Shown here in pieces: positions 10,763 through 20,821 of a stretch of DNA of 64,000 nucleotides. The position numbers were made by a program, and so were the translations under genes. Position 1 is the first letter of the stretch; every line of letters starts with the position of its first letter. The stretch is from Hypomesus transpacificus (taxonomy: Eukaryota; Chordata; Actinopteri; Osmeriformes; Osmeridae): positions 14,589,420-14,653,419 of the forward strand of contig NC_061077.1 of assembly GCF_021917145.1 (NCBI RefSeq). Reading direction: 5' to 3'. Under the pieces are notes generated by a model. It was not told where the DNA came from, made no database searches, and saw nothing but the letters and a program-made list of their open reading frames with translations.

Positions 10763-13254
10763 GTGAAGACAATGGGGATAATAAAAAAAGGAAAGAAAGC
10801 TCAGAGGAAATGCTTATGGGAAATAGCTGGTGGAATTGAAGCTTTAATAAAATCTCTAAAGAGTGCTAACATTACAACCCGAGATACAGGGTATACCTCG
10901 GAAATCTGGTCTGAACTCTCTATTAACTTATTTGGACAAGATGATAAGAAAAACCGTCATTGGCTGTGGGTCATATGGACAAGAAACCGGAATGGAGTGA
11001 GAGATTTGATTGTTAAACAGGAAAAGTCATTAGAGATAAATAAAGCTCCAGTAATAGAGAAAATAAATCTAGATTGTGAAAGTAAGGAGCCAAAACAACA
11101 AAGCGAGGAGGCACGTTCTGAAGACAATGGATCAGAGGACCAGCCTCTGATCTTGATTCAAAATATCGGACAAAATCATATAATGAAACAGCATTAGAGA
11201 ATAAGGCAGATGAAAAGCAAAACATTCAAGTAGAGGAAGCAGTCACAGAAGACGACCTATATGATCCTGAAGACAATCAACAGAATATGTTGAGTGGAGT
11301 TAAAATTGAGGAAGTAACAGATGAAGATTCATGTCACAATGCTGAAGACAAGCAACAGTATACGTTGTTGCAGAGTGGTACACAACCTGGACTTGGAAAG
11401 ACATGGAACCATAAAAAATGTAGAAGGTTGCCTGTCATTTCTAAGAAATTCACAATTACAGTGAATCAAAAGAAATGGAAAAAAATTGTTCCACTGCATG
11501 GTTCAACAAAACTAAGGCAACCATGGACCAATGTGTTGTACAACAGTTTTAGGGAAAAAAATCTGTGTTGTACGCTTGCTTTCAAGAGCCAGCACATTAA
11601 AACTCCTCACAGTCGGAAAACAAATTGTCCTTACTTAAACATAAGTGCAGTTTGTACATCCCCCTTCCTGCAGTGCAAAATACCTCTTTAAAAAGAAAAT
11701 AGAGCCATTGGGAGAAACCTTGGTTAAGATATCTGTGCTACAAAGTGGAAGAATGAAACACAAAACAACAGAAAAAAAATTCAGACAAGCATCAAATACT
11801 AGAAGAGGAAGAATTGCACAAGCTCTACGTAAAGGCATCAGCATACTCTTCTATAATAAACTTTAAAAAACACCCGTTGTTGAACTGATTTCTGGTAACA
11901 TAACACGCAGTCTGAACAAAAATGTTCTTAAGGTTATCAGTTCAGAGGCTAGGAAAAGTAAAAGGATCCATGACGATGTTTTGATGGAGATGTACCTCAC
12001 CCAGACATGAAGGAATGTGACTCCAAATTCCACAAGATGCCTGACTACATACAGCACTTTCAAGTTGACCCTTTTGGTGTTCATATGTATACAGAAACAG
12101 GAATAAGCTTAGTTGTGCAACACCTGAGAAAAAGGACCCCACTGACCTTATACCTAGATGCTATGGGTAATGTTGCTTCCAAAGTTCCAGGTCGGACCAA
12201 AAGGGTACTGTACTACTCACTCTTCCTGGAGGTGGTCAAAATGCACCTCCCCTTCCGGTCTGTGAAATGCTGACAAATGAGCACTCCATACCACCAATCA
12301 CATTCTGGCTCATGCAGTTCCTCCGAAAACTGTCACAGTACACTAAACTGAGAGTAAACCAGGTTGAAACTGATTACAGTTGGGCACTACTCCAAAGTGT
12401 TCTTCTATCTTTCAACAGGGAGAGCATTGTGAGCTACTTGGACAGGGCATTTGCAGTTTGTTCAAAACTGAAGACATGGAAGGAGATCAAAATGTTTACA
12501 GTGCTACACATATGCTCTGCCCATGTGATCAAAGCTGTCACCCAGTCAATTGGGAGAAAAACAGCAGACAAAGGTCTAAAAGATTTTGCAACATTTGCAT
12601 TTGCTAGGTTGCAAAACACTACATCCATACAAACAGCACTCAAAATCATCCGTTCACTGTGCACGGTTGTGACTGGAAAACATAACACAGAAACTGTCCT
12701 GAGTAATTTGAAGGACATGCAAGACTTGATAAAAACATGCAAGATTCCCGACATGGAAGGCATAGAAAAGGTACAAGACGGCCCCTTGGCTCAGGAGGAA
12801 GAAGATCACGACAGAAGAAATGCCCAGACAATTGTTGGTAGATCTCCCTTCACATATGAGTTCAAGAAAGTCCTGGAGGAGGTGAAGGGAGAGCTGGAAA
12901 AAAAGGATGCTGAGAGTGCAGTTGAAGAGGAGAATCCATACTACTGCCCAGGCATTGTCGATGTGTTATTTGACAATTACCTTGGCATTTTCCCCCTTTG
13001 GAGTGGCCTGCTATTGGGGAATTTGAAAAGGTATGCATCTGACAAAGAAGATGACAACTTTGACACATGTAAAACAAGGGACACAAACTGCCATGTGGAG
13101 AGATGGTTTGGAATAGTCAAACATTCTATTCTGAAAAAGCAGAAGCAACTGAGGCCAGGGACTTTTGTCAGGAAGATGTTTGGCTCTCTACAGGGGAGAT
13201 ACAGAGAACACATCATGTGTCATAACTTATCCGACCAGTTACTCCTCAAACCAG
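10763..13254 (+). pseudogene. MULE-type (NOF-like) transposase, frameshifted
   Basis: Four frames in succession encode one protein. The 10,763-11,197 frame has a KCLWEIAGGIEALIKS start. A lysine-rich middle follows at 11,287-11,691 and 11,645-11,866. The core is at 12,007-12,273 and 12,267-13,254. The core carries LYLDAMGNV (Asp at 12,157), VETDYSWALLQS (Asp at 12,372), a CSAH motif and HVERWFGIVKHSIL (Glu at 13,098), consistent with the DDE catalytic triad of animal Mutator/NOF-like transposases, which cut and paste DNA. Frame changes near 11,200, 11,700 and 12,220, and a stop near 12,009, show it is dead. The last part is uninterrupted for 330 codons and ends at a GTAAGT donor at 13,255. 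The family name rests on motif memory. Confidence 0.7.
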
Positions 13255-13838
13255 TAAGTAAGTAAGTAAAACTTTATTTATATAGCACTTTTCATACAAG
13301 AATTGCAGCTCAAAGTGCTTTACATAAAATCAACAAAAACAATAATACAAGTGTTGATCGAACTAGCCGCATTCTATCTGCGGTCTCTCGAATCCGTCTT
13401 AGATCCGAGCTGCCACTTGCAGTTTCTAATACACAAACATGACAAGGGGGTAGACAGGACAAGAAGAAATGTTCAGCATAACATGAGGAGAGAGAGGAGA
13501 AAAAAAGGCAACCCCCACACTATGCTCCTAGAGGAGTACAGTGTGGGAACAGGCAAAAAACACCTCAGCACATAAGCACATACATTGTACAACATTACAG
13601 AACCACATGACTTGCAACGGGTAGGGGGGGAGGGGTATGGACAAGCAGCATCTGGACCTGCAGCCATACTAGGCGCTGGTCACAGACCCGCCAGCCACAC
13701 CGGGGGAACAAGCGGGGGAACAAGCAGGCGAAGGCGTTGGATGGGGGAAGGGGTGTGTATGAGTGTGCCTGGGTTGGCGCCTTTGCCTAGGCCACAATCA
13801 GTCAGATTCTCAGTTCGCAGATAGTATTGGGGATTAGG
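13255..13838 (-). mobile_element. LINE-type 3' region inserted in the transposase intron
   Basis: The plus strand begins TAAAACTTTATTTATATAGCA and continues with CAGCTCAAAGTGCTTTACAT. This is the reverse complement of a common fish retroelement tail (polyadenylation-like AATAAAG at its end). The rest is non-coding, G-rich at 13,620-13,760 and includes a short direct repeat GGGGGAACAAGC (two copies near 13,702). The family is not named. Confidence 0.5.
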
Positions 13839-13840
13839 GA

Positions 13841-14043
13841 GTCAGATGGCTGAGCGGTTAGGGAATCGGGCTAGTAATCTGAAGGTCGCCAGTTCGATTC
13901 TCGGCCGAGCCAAAATGACGTTGTGTCCTTGGGCAAGGCACTTCACCCTACTTGCCTCGGGGGATTGTCCCTGTACTTACTGTAAGTCGCTCTGGATAAG
14001 AGCGTCTGCTAAATGACTAAATGTAAATGTAAATGTAAATGTA
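13841..14043 (+). mobile_element. V-SINE-like element with tRNA-Leu-type head
   Basis: Box A (TGGCTGAGCGG) is at 13,847 and box B (AGTTCGATTCT) at 13,891, within a 71-base tRNA-Leu-like head. Then follow CCTTGGGCAAGGCACTTCAC, the central block typical of vertebrate V-SINEs, and GTAAGTCGCTCTGGATAAGA..GTCTGCTAAATG, a fish LINE-derived tail with an AAATGTAAATGT repeat at the end. The order head, core, LINE tail is complete. It would be transcribed by polymerase III and mobilised by a partner LINE. Confidence 0.85.
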
Positions 14044-15559
14044 TTGCCATGGAGATATCCTTGGTCATGACCCAGTGAACCATGAACCAGTGCTACCAGA
14101 CATCAACCAATCTCATGAAGGTTGGGCAAAGAGAGATGGAATAAAGCCAAACAAGGCCAGCTCCAAATTTTACCCTGCTCCAACATCTGTTCCAGTTCCA
14201 AAGAAAACTAAGTCAACCCACAAACAATCACTGACTCCCCTACAGCGGAGCACAGATGACAAGAACACCAGCAATGACCTCACAAGTCAACGATCCTGGC
14301 CTGCAACAGAGGTAATTGTTTGCTGATCACTAAAATAAAATCTACGCTCTACATGCAATAAAGACATTTGTTTAGGGAACATTAAATAACTTAAAGCATC
14401 AGTGATACAGTGATCACTCAATGACCCAGTTTGAGTCTTTTAATAACGTAACTATAAACATATAGTTACGTTATTAACATAAATATAACAAATTAATACA
14501 TTTTAATAAGGTGGAAATATTCATGAATACAAAATGAGGTGGGCTTGCTCAATGGCAGCTTTTTGTGCAAGGACTGTGCAGCTAAAGTTTACAAAACTTA
14601 CATTATTAATGAGTTTGTAAATGATTTATGAAGTGATAACATATTTTTGTTCATATGCTTGTAGGTTGATGCCCTTTGGACACGCAAACCAACTGAAGTT
14701 GTTGTGGCTGTTGTGAGATATGCTAAACAAAAGCTTGATTTCACCCTGCGGCACAGAGAATTTCTAAGTTTAAGGCCCGATGAACTGCTCATAGGCGAGG
14801 CAAGTATATCATTCAAACTGTAGCTGTCCCACATTTTTATGTCAAATTAATTTATCTGTTTACAAAGTTTAACTAGTTTTGCATAAAATGATATCAAACA
14901 AGAATGTCACGCTAGAAGGTGTGACTTCAGCAAAAGTTTGAGCAAAGGTTTTGCAATATTGATCCATTCTCAGACATTTTGACAGTAGCAGGATTTAAAA
15001 TAGTTTAGCATTAGCCCCTCATTTACAGATTATGTCATGTTTAATTTACCCTACAATTCCTTCAAAAGGTGATTGGGTGCTACATTCAAACAATCCTCAA
15101 TTCAAACAAGTCTGCTGGCCGACTATACAACATGAGTCACTATGTAATGGGACTAATTTTACATGGGACAAGAGAGGAGATGGCCAGGCAAGGGTTGAAA
15201 GATGTAAGTAAAAGTTTAATCGTGCATTATTCCTTTTTATCTTTGTTTTTGCTTCTGTACAGAAACAATAAAGTACTTCCAGTCGCAATTTTATGACAAT
15301 TTCATTTTGTTAGGTCACATTTGATGACTATGATGGCGCCATTGGATTTGTTAATATACAAAATATGCACTGGAAGTTTGTGGTGAGTACAGTAACGTAT
15401 GTAGTGCTATGTGCCTTTACAGTATGATCTGTATGGCTTGTGGTTTGTGAATTTAAAGGGTTGTCTGCCTTCATTAAGTAGTATGCCATTAACCTTATCA
15501 AGTCAATACATATATGTTAATGTTTTCATGAAACGTGATATACTTTAAACATTTTTGTA

Positions 15560-16434
15560 AGTAATAAACTCACAGAACTCATTGATGTGTGAGGAAAATT
15601 TAAAGACACAACTGTATTTAATGAATAAACTATTAAACGTTTTTGGCAAAAGATATTCCCCTAAAATAGGATTATGCCTATTTTTGAAAAGTAAGTGCTG
15701 TAGTACAACCAACATAAGACTATTCATGTGTGAGGAAAGTTTAAAGACACAAATGTATTTAATGATTAAACTATTAAATGTTTTTAGCCAAAAATATTCC
15801 CCAAAATTATGATTATGCCTATTTTTGAAAAGTAAGTTCTGTAGTACAACCAAAATAAGACTATTGATGTGTGAGGAAAGTTTAAAGACACAACTGTACT
15901 TAATGAATAAACTATTAAACGTTTTCGGCAAAAAATATTCCCCAAAAATAGGATTATGCCTATTTTTTAAAAGTAAGTGCTGTAGTACAACCAAAATAAG
16001 ACTATTGATGTGTGAGGAAAGTTTAAAGACACAACTTTACTTAATGAATAAACTATTAAACGTTTTCGGCAAAAAAAACTGTATTTAATGATTAAACTAT
16101 TAAACGTTTTTAGCTAAAAATATTCCCCAAAATTAGGATTATGCTTATTTTTGAAAATTAAGTGCTGTAGTACAACCAATATAAGACTATTGATGTGTGA
16201 GGAAAGTTTAAAGACACAACTCTATTTATATAGAAAACTATTAAACGTCTTTAGCAAAAAAATGTTCCCATAAATGAGGATTATGCTTATTTTTTGAAAG
16301 TAAGGGCTGTAGTACAACCAACAGGAGACAAGTTATAATAGAGGTAAGTTTGGAAAAACTACCTTATTTAAACATTAAATTAATAAATATTTTTGTTGTA
16401 TCTGTTTTCGCTGTTGTAGTTTGTAGACGGTCCC
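15560..16434 (-). repeat. 141-bp satellite array 2, inverted relative to array 1
   Basis: About six units of the array 1 satellite lie here in the opposite orientation (TGTGTGAGGAAAGTTTAAAG, AAGTGCTGTAGTACAACC). The right end, TGTTGTAGTTTGTAGACGGT then CCCTA at 16,434, is the exact inverse of the array 1 left flank. The array sits inside an intron of the Ulp1-like gene, so it moved there as part of an element. A unit near 16,060-16,080 is interrupted by a partial repeat junction, similar to one in array 1 near 6,645. Confidence 0.88.
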
Positions 16435-16439
16435 TATCC

Positions 16440-16968
16440 CCAAAATTGTACATTCCAAGAACATTCCCAGAACGTTCCCGTTGGTGTGAAGGACGTCGCC
16501 TTATAACGTTCCCGGAACGTCCCATATTGGTCTCAATGTGGAGTTCTTTAAAGGGTAGGAGGACGTTATTTTGGGATCTTTCAGGCCGTTCTGGGAACGT
16601 TTAGGGAACCATTATAGGACCTTTCTTCTGTATCAATGCTAACCTTTGCAGAACCTTTTAGTGACATTTAAAACCTTCAGGGGAGTGTTTTCGGTCCTTG
16701 CATCCCTTTACCTGAACCACTATTGGAACAATATCTTTATAGAAAATTTGCAGAATCTTTAACATATAAACTAATTACAAGACTTTTCGATAACCTTTTA
16801 AGGGATCCAAACATTGCTTTCAGGCCATCACTGTAAATAAGAATTTGTTCTTAATGATCTTACTTGGGTAAATAAAGGTTAAATAAAGTAAAAAATATCT
16901 TGAAACATCATCAAAATATGTTTAAACCATCATGTTAAACATTCTCATTGTTCTTTTTCTGCTTCTAG
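16440..16968. repeat. GAACGTTC-rich repeat plus LINE tail
   Basis: From 16,450 to 16,620 the palindromic word GAACGTTC and relatives (TTCCCGGAACGT, TTCTGGGAACG) recur. From 16,826 to 16,895 the words GTAAATAAGAATTTGTTCTT and AAATAAAGGTTAAATAAAG mark the well-known fish LINE-type tail. No gene is seen. Confidence 0.5.
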
Positions 16969-17105
16969 GCTACTGTGGGAGAGCATCATAATAAGCATTA
17001 CATCACATGGAATGAAGAAACTTGAATTAAGTTAATCTAAATTATTTTATTGAAATAATAAACATGGAAATGATAGGACAGTCAGAGAGTTTGGCTGCGT
17101 GTCCA

Positions 17106-19403
17106 CTACAGCGGAGCGGGCAGCGTGTCGGCGTTGGCTTCCAATTCAGATTCTTCTTGTGCCCCAGATTCTTCTTCTGGTGCCTGGAAAAAAACCCATC
17201 TTTATTAATCTCTCATTGTTGCATTTAATTACACTTAGATGTGCGTAAGATCCAACTAGGGAGAATATTAACCAAATATTTTTGCCATACAAGAGTAGCT
17301 GTTGATATGAAAAGGTGAGATTTTAACTGGTTAAAATATAGATGTCCATTAATCGTAATCATAGAAAAAGAAACGTTTTCAAAAGAGAAAAGGTTAATGG
17401 TAGAGTGTTATGCTACCTTAATTTGTTTAATTAAAGGTAAACTTACAGTTATTGGGACCGACCACCTTGGCACGGTGAGGTGCATGCTTGAGGGTATCTC
17501 CTATCCATGCCTCGATCTCCTTTTCGCTCACCCTTGGGAACTGCTCATCACAAGCTCCTATTTAAAAAAGCATTACATGTGAAATGTTCTAATATTTATA
17601 GACACTGTAAAGGAAAACATTGTATGAAATCAAATTTCTTACGTAAAACAATTTTGTAAAGGGTTGTCCCCATGAAGGGCAGTTTTCCCTTTCGCCCTTT
17701 CAGGCTGTAGTTGGACCATGTCTCGTTTGTTGCAACTTTCCGAAGTATTCTTCGGACAGCGTCCCCAATGCTGCTACCTCCCATCAGTTTCAAAAACTTG
17801 GTCTATGCAACATGTAAATAAAAATATTTAAAAGCAAGTGTTAGTGTTGCAAATAAACAAATCATAAGCACATCAATAGGATGTACATAGTAAATCAGCA
17901 TACCATGATTTTTTGTTGTTGGAGGCTCTCTAATTTCAGTTGGAGTTCTGACAGCTCCTGTACTGTTCTGCAGGGTCTCTCAATGGCCTCATGTGGCTGG
18001 ATGGTCATGGATGCCCCTGGGGACCAGGATGATTGTTTTGAACAGCCTGGACCAGGCGTTCGATAGAATTGGCTATGTCTGCCTGCATTCTATGAATAGC
18101 CATTAGGACCCGCTTTTCAGACTCTGCAATTTTTTCATAGAGATCTGACAAATTGAGCGAGAGGGAAAACAAAAAGGTATTTTGACATCCAAGTATTTGC
18201 TCAGTGTAAGCATGTGTGGTATTCAAGAAGTAAATGTAGACATTGGCATAGGAAAACAACTATATGATTACCTGCATTTACTGTAGTCTGTGCCTGGCTG
18301 TCAATGTGTGTGTTGTCTGTCATTGGCACAAATGTAGTTCAGTCAAGACAATCACGTATTAGATTTGAGCATTTATTGTTACATGACATGGACATGTAGA
18401 TTTACTTTGGCGGAGTGGATGATCTAAGGGAAGCACTCCCTGCCTCCTCGATGCAACACATACATACATGACATGTGAGGCAGGGAGCAATAGAGATATA
18501 ATCCCCCTGTTGGATAGATACACAGACAGCATGGGGGAGAAGGGGACGGTGGAGGGTGGCAGCAGCACTGATCATACAACGACCGGGGTGAGTGTGTGCA
18601 TATCCGCGCGTCTTTTAAAGACGCCTTATCGGATGTGGCCCAATGGATCTGCGCTGCTACATGGGTGTGGTAGTGGGAGGAGTAAGGAAGGTGGAGTAAG
18701 ACACCTTACGTCCCCGATCACTGACTGACGCGCGCTGCCCGATTGCCCTGCCAGAACTAGCTGCGCTTATGTGTTATGGTTATTGTTTGTATCAGAGGTT
18801 ATAGTGACCTTTCACCATCGTACAATTTCTGGTCTAAATCTGCACAAACGTTTCATGGATATTATAAACAGAACACTGACAGCGTTAGTTGAGATACAAG
18901 TTAAGGTGCAACTTCACTTAATAAGAGCAAATATATGAAGTTAATAGATGCCAGAGGCCCAATATTAAATATGCATACCATTTGAAGAAGTGTCTTCAGT
19001 TAATACAGCCATGGATTGCTCGTCGTCCTCATTTGCATGGGCAGTGACGGTGAGGTGAGGTGGCTTTATGAGTTAGCAGTTGGGTAATACATCGAATGGC
19101 AGTACTTACTTTCACTAACTGTCCTGTACCTAGAAGGGACAGATCTCTTCCGCCTTTTCTCTTCCTCCTCACTTTCCACATTGGAGCTTTCAGTGGCTTT
19201 CATGGCTCTTTTTCTGGCTGTCTTGTAGTTGTCTAAGGTCAGAGTAGTTTATACAATATTCATTTTCAGTATGTAAATGTAGTGTACCTCCATGACTATA
19301 TCTTTATTCAGTTTCTCACCAGTGCTTGAGATGATCCGTATCTTGTATCGTTTCCAGAGTCTCTTATCCGGAATTTGGGATGTCTTTGCCATGCCACTGG
19401 CAT
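17106..19403 (-). CDS. DUF4806-type companion gene of a DNA transposon (multi-exon)
   Basis: Exons on the minus strand, first to last: about 19,321-19,403 (MAKTSQIPDKRLWKRYKIR), 19,113-19,230 (DNYKTARKRAMKATESSN, acidic-basic linker), about 18,979-19,035, 17,904-18,144 (DLYEKIAESEKRVLMAIHRM, a likely coiled coil), 17,643-17,802, 17,447-17,557 and possibly 17,106-17,183. The exon at 17,643 reads GGSSIGDAVRRILRKVATNE then WSNYSLKGRKGKLPFMGT, the signature of the DUF4806 domain, whose function is unknown. Genes of this type accompany transposases in animal DNA transposons. It lies downstream of the 645-codon ORF on the same strand. The last exon joins out of frame in the simplest splice, so the 3' end is uncertain. 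A repeat (18,348-18,637) occupies one intron. Whether the gene is still functional is unknown. Confidence 0.7.
18348..18637 (+). repeat. Dispersed repeat, copy A
   Basis: It begins ACAATCACGTATTAGATTTG and ends CGCCTTATCGGATGTG. It matches 31,949-32,364 in reverse orientation over its whole length, apart from a stretch of about 70 bp present only here (around 18,380-18,450) and a LINE tail present only in copy B. Confidence 0.85.
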
Positions 19404-19638
19404 TTTTAGGGGGTCAGTTGCACATCTTAACCTAAATCATGTCAGGGAAAAAGGAAAAAAAGTTATAAAAAAGTTAATCATGTATTTTTTCTGAACTATG
19501 GGGATTTCACCAGTGTGTATGTACGTGTGTGTGTAAATACGAAATGCAAATACGAACACATGGAAACGAACCTGTATTGTAAAAAATAAGAACATACACT
19601 TTAAAAAATAAAGCCAAGAGCACAATCATTTAAGAAAC

Positions 19639-20820
19639 ATGAGAAAAATCGCTTTGACAGAAAAAACAACAACACGTACATTATTAACAAAGGGCCCCGC
19701 AAGGACTCTAAGATCTCAAAATGCCGGCTATCTGGTAATACCCAAAGTTAAGAAAAAAACTGCTGGAGGTAGGGCGTCCTCATATAGAGCACCTCTTCTT
19801 TGGAACAAATTACCCATCTCAATTAAGGAAGCTGATACTGTCTCGACATTTAAAACTAGATTAAAAACGTTCTTGTTTAGTCAATTCTATGATTGTTAAA
19901 GGGAAGTATGTGTGTACTTTCTATGTAAACCTGGGGTGTGTGCTTGCCTATGTGTGTATCACATGTAACTTTTAAATTTTAATTATAGCTTATGTTCACA
20001 TTGCCCAGCTAGATGTTACAAATAAAGTAAACCTGTTACTGTATATTGTTAGTATTATTATTATTATAGTTCCGTTGCTGTATATTGTTACTGTTATAGT
20101 TTTTATTACTAGTTGGAGACAACGGGGGACTGGTTGTTTTCATCCTTATTCGTATAAGTATAACCTACTTTAGAGTTCTTTCCCCTGGAACAGATTTCAT
20201 GTTCCAACTGAGGGGGGCTGTCGTTGTTTTGGTGTGTGGGGCTGCATCAAAGACCCTTTTTGCTCTGTTAAATTGCTGCACTAGTCCACACTTGACCGGT
20301 GGGGATCTCATTCTATTATGACTGTAACTGTTAGCTGCTCCTGGCATTCTCTAATCCCTGCTCTCCTCTCTGTCCCCCCCCCACACATTCCCTGTGGTGT
20401 GGGGGGTTTGAGCTGTCAGGACCGGCTTGGTCGTCGGTCTGCCTACGCTGAACCAGGTCGTCACCCGGAATCCAGTCTCCATGACGGCCAACAGCGAGTT
20501 TCCCGGTCCCATCCAACGTCTATAAAGCCGAACAATGGATTTTGGTGTTTCAAAACCCATTGACACTGTATGACTATGTTTAGCTTGTGTTCTGCTCCTC
20601 TCTCTTACCAACCGTCTCTGGAGGAGGGGATCCCTCTCTGAATTGCTCCTCCCAAGGTTTCTTCCATTTTTTCTCCCGGTGGGAGTTTTTCTGGGAGTTT
20701 TTCCTTGTCTTACTTGAGGGTTTAGGTTGGTTGAGGGGCAGTTCTATGGGCGCATGTGAAGCCCTCTGTGACATGCTTGCGTGTAAAAAGGGCTATACAA
20801 ATAAATTTGATTTGATTTGA
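19639..20820 (+). mobile_element. 5'-truncated L2/Rex-like LINE
   Basis: The frame at 19,639-19,899 ends the ORF2 protein with GGRASSYRAPLLWNKLPISI and VSTFKTRLKTFLF, the usual C-terminal pattern (-YGGRAFS-AAP-LWNSLP- then -F-S-LKTHLF) of fish L2/Rex-like LINEs. The 3' region carries GGTTTCTTCC, GGGAGTTTTTCCTTG and GTGAAGCCCTCTGTGACATG, and the tail GGGCTATACAAATAAATTTG followed by TTTGA repeats. About 1.2 kb of 3' end is present. It separates the DUF4806 gene from the transposase-like ORF. Confidence 0.8.
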
Positions 20821-20821
20821 G

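Larger units (their letters stand above)
14041..17025 (+). pseudogene. Ulp1/SENP-like cysteine-protease exons of the MULE element
   Basis: Exons at about 14,041-14,311, 14,665-14,799, 15,069-15,203, 15,314-15,382 and 16,969-17,025 join in frame. They read VDALWTRKPTEV..RPDELLIGE, then VIGCYIQTILNSNKSAG, then GFVNIQNMHWKFV, then ATVGEHHNKHYITWNEET and a stop. 'L-P-D-LI-EVI--YI' and the '-N-HW--V' histidine are hallmarks of C48 (Ulp1/SENP) deSUMOylating-type proteases, known to be carried by some MULEs and other transposons. The segment with the catalytic Asp and Cys is missing. The intron where it would lie (15,383-16,968) is filled by satellite array 2 and other repeats. The 14,799 junction would use a GC donor (GAG|GCAAGT). 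It probably forms the C-terminal half of the gene at 10,763-13,254. Confidence 0.55.

Noticed and set aside
12434..12763. 109-codon minus-strand ORF
   Set aside because: Antisense shadow of the transposase core.
13841..13911. tRNA-Leu gene
   Set aside because: Box A and B are present but the stem pairing is poor and the SINE core and LINE tail follow directly, so it is the head of a SINE.
15545..16088. ORFs in array 2, including a 149-codon minus frame
   Set aside because: Same satellite unit as array 1 in opposite orientation; no start context or splice sites.
19437..19625. Small membrane-like ORF on minus
   Set aside because: Hydrophobicity comes from T-rich DNA; no conserved pattern or splice support.
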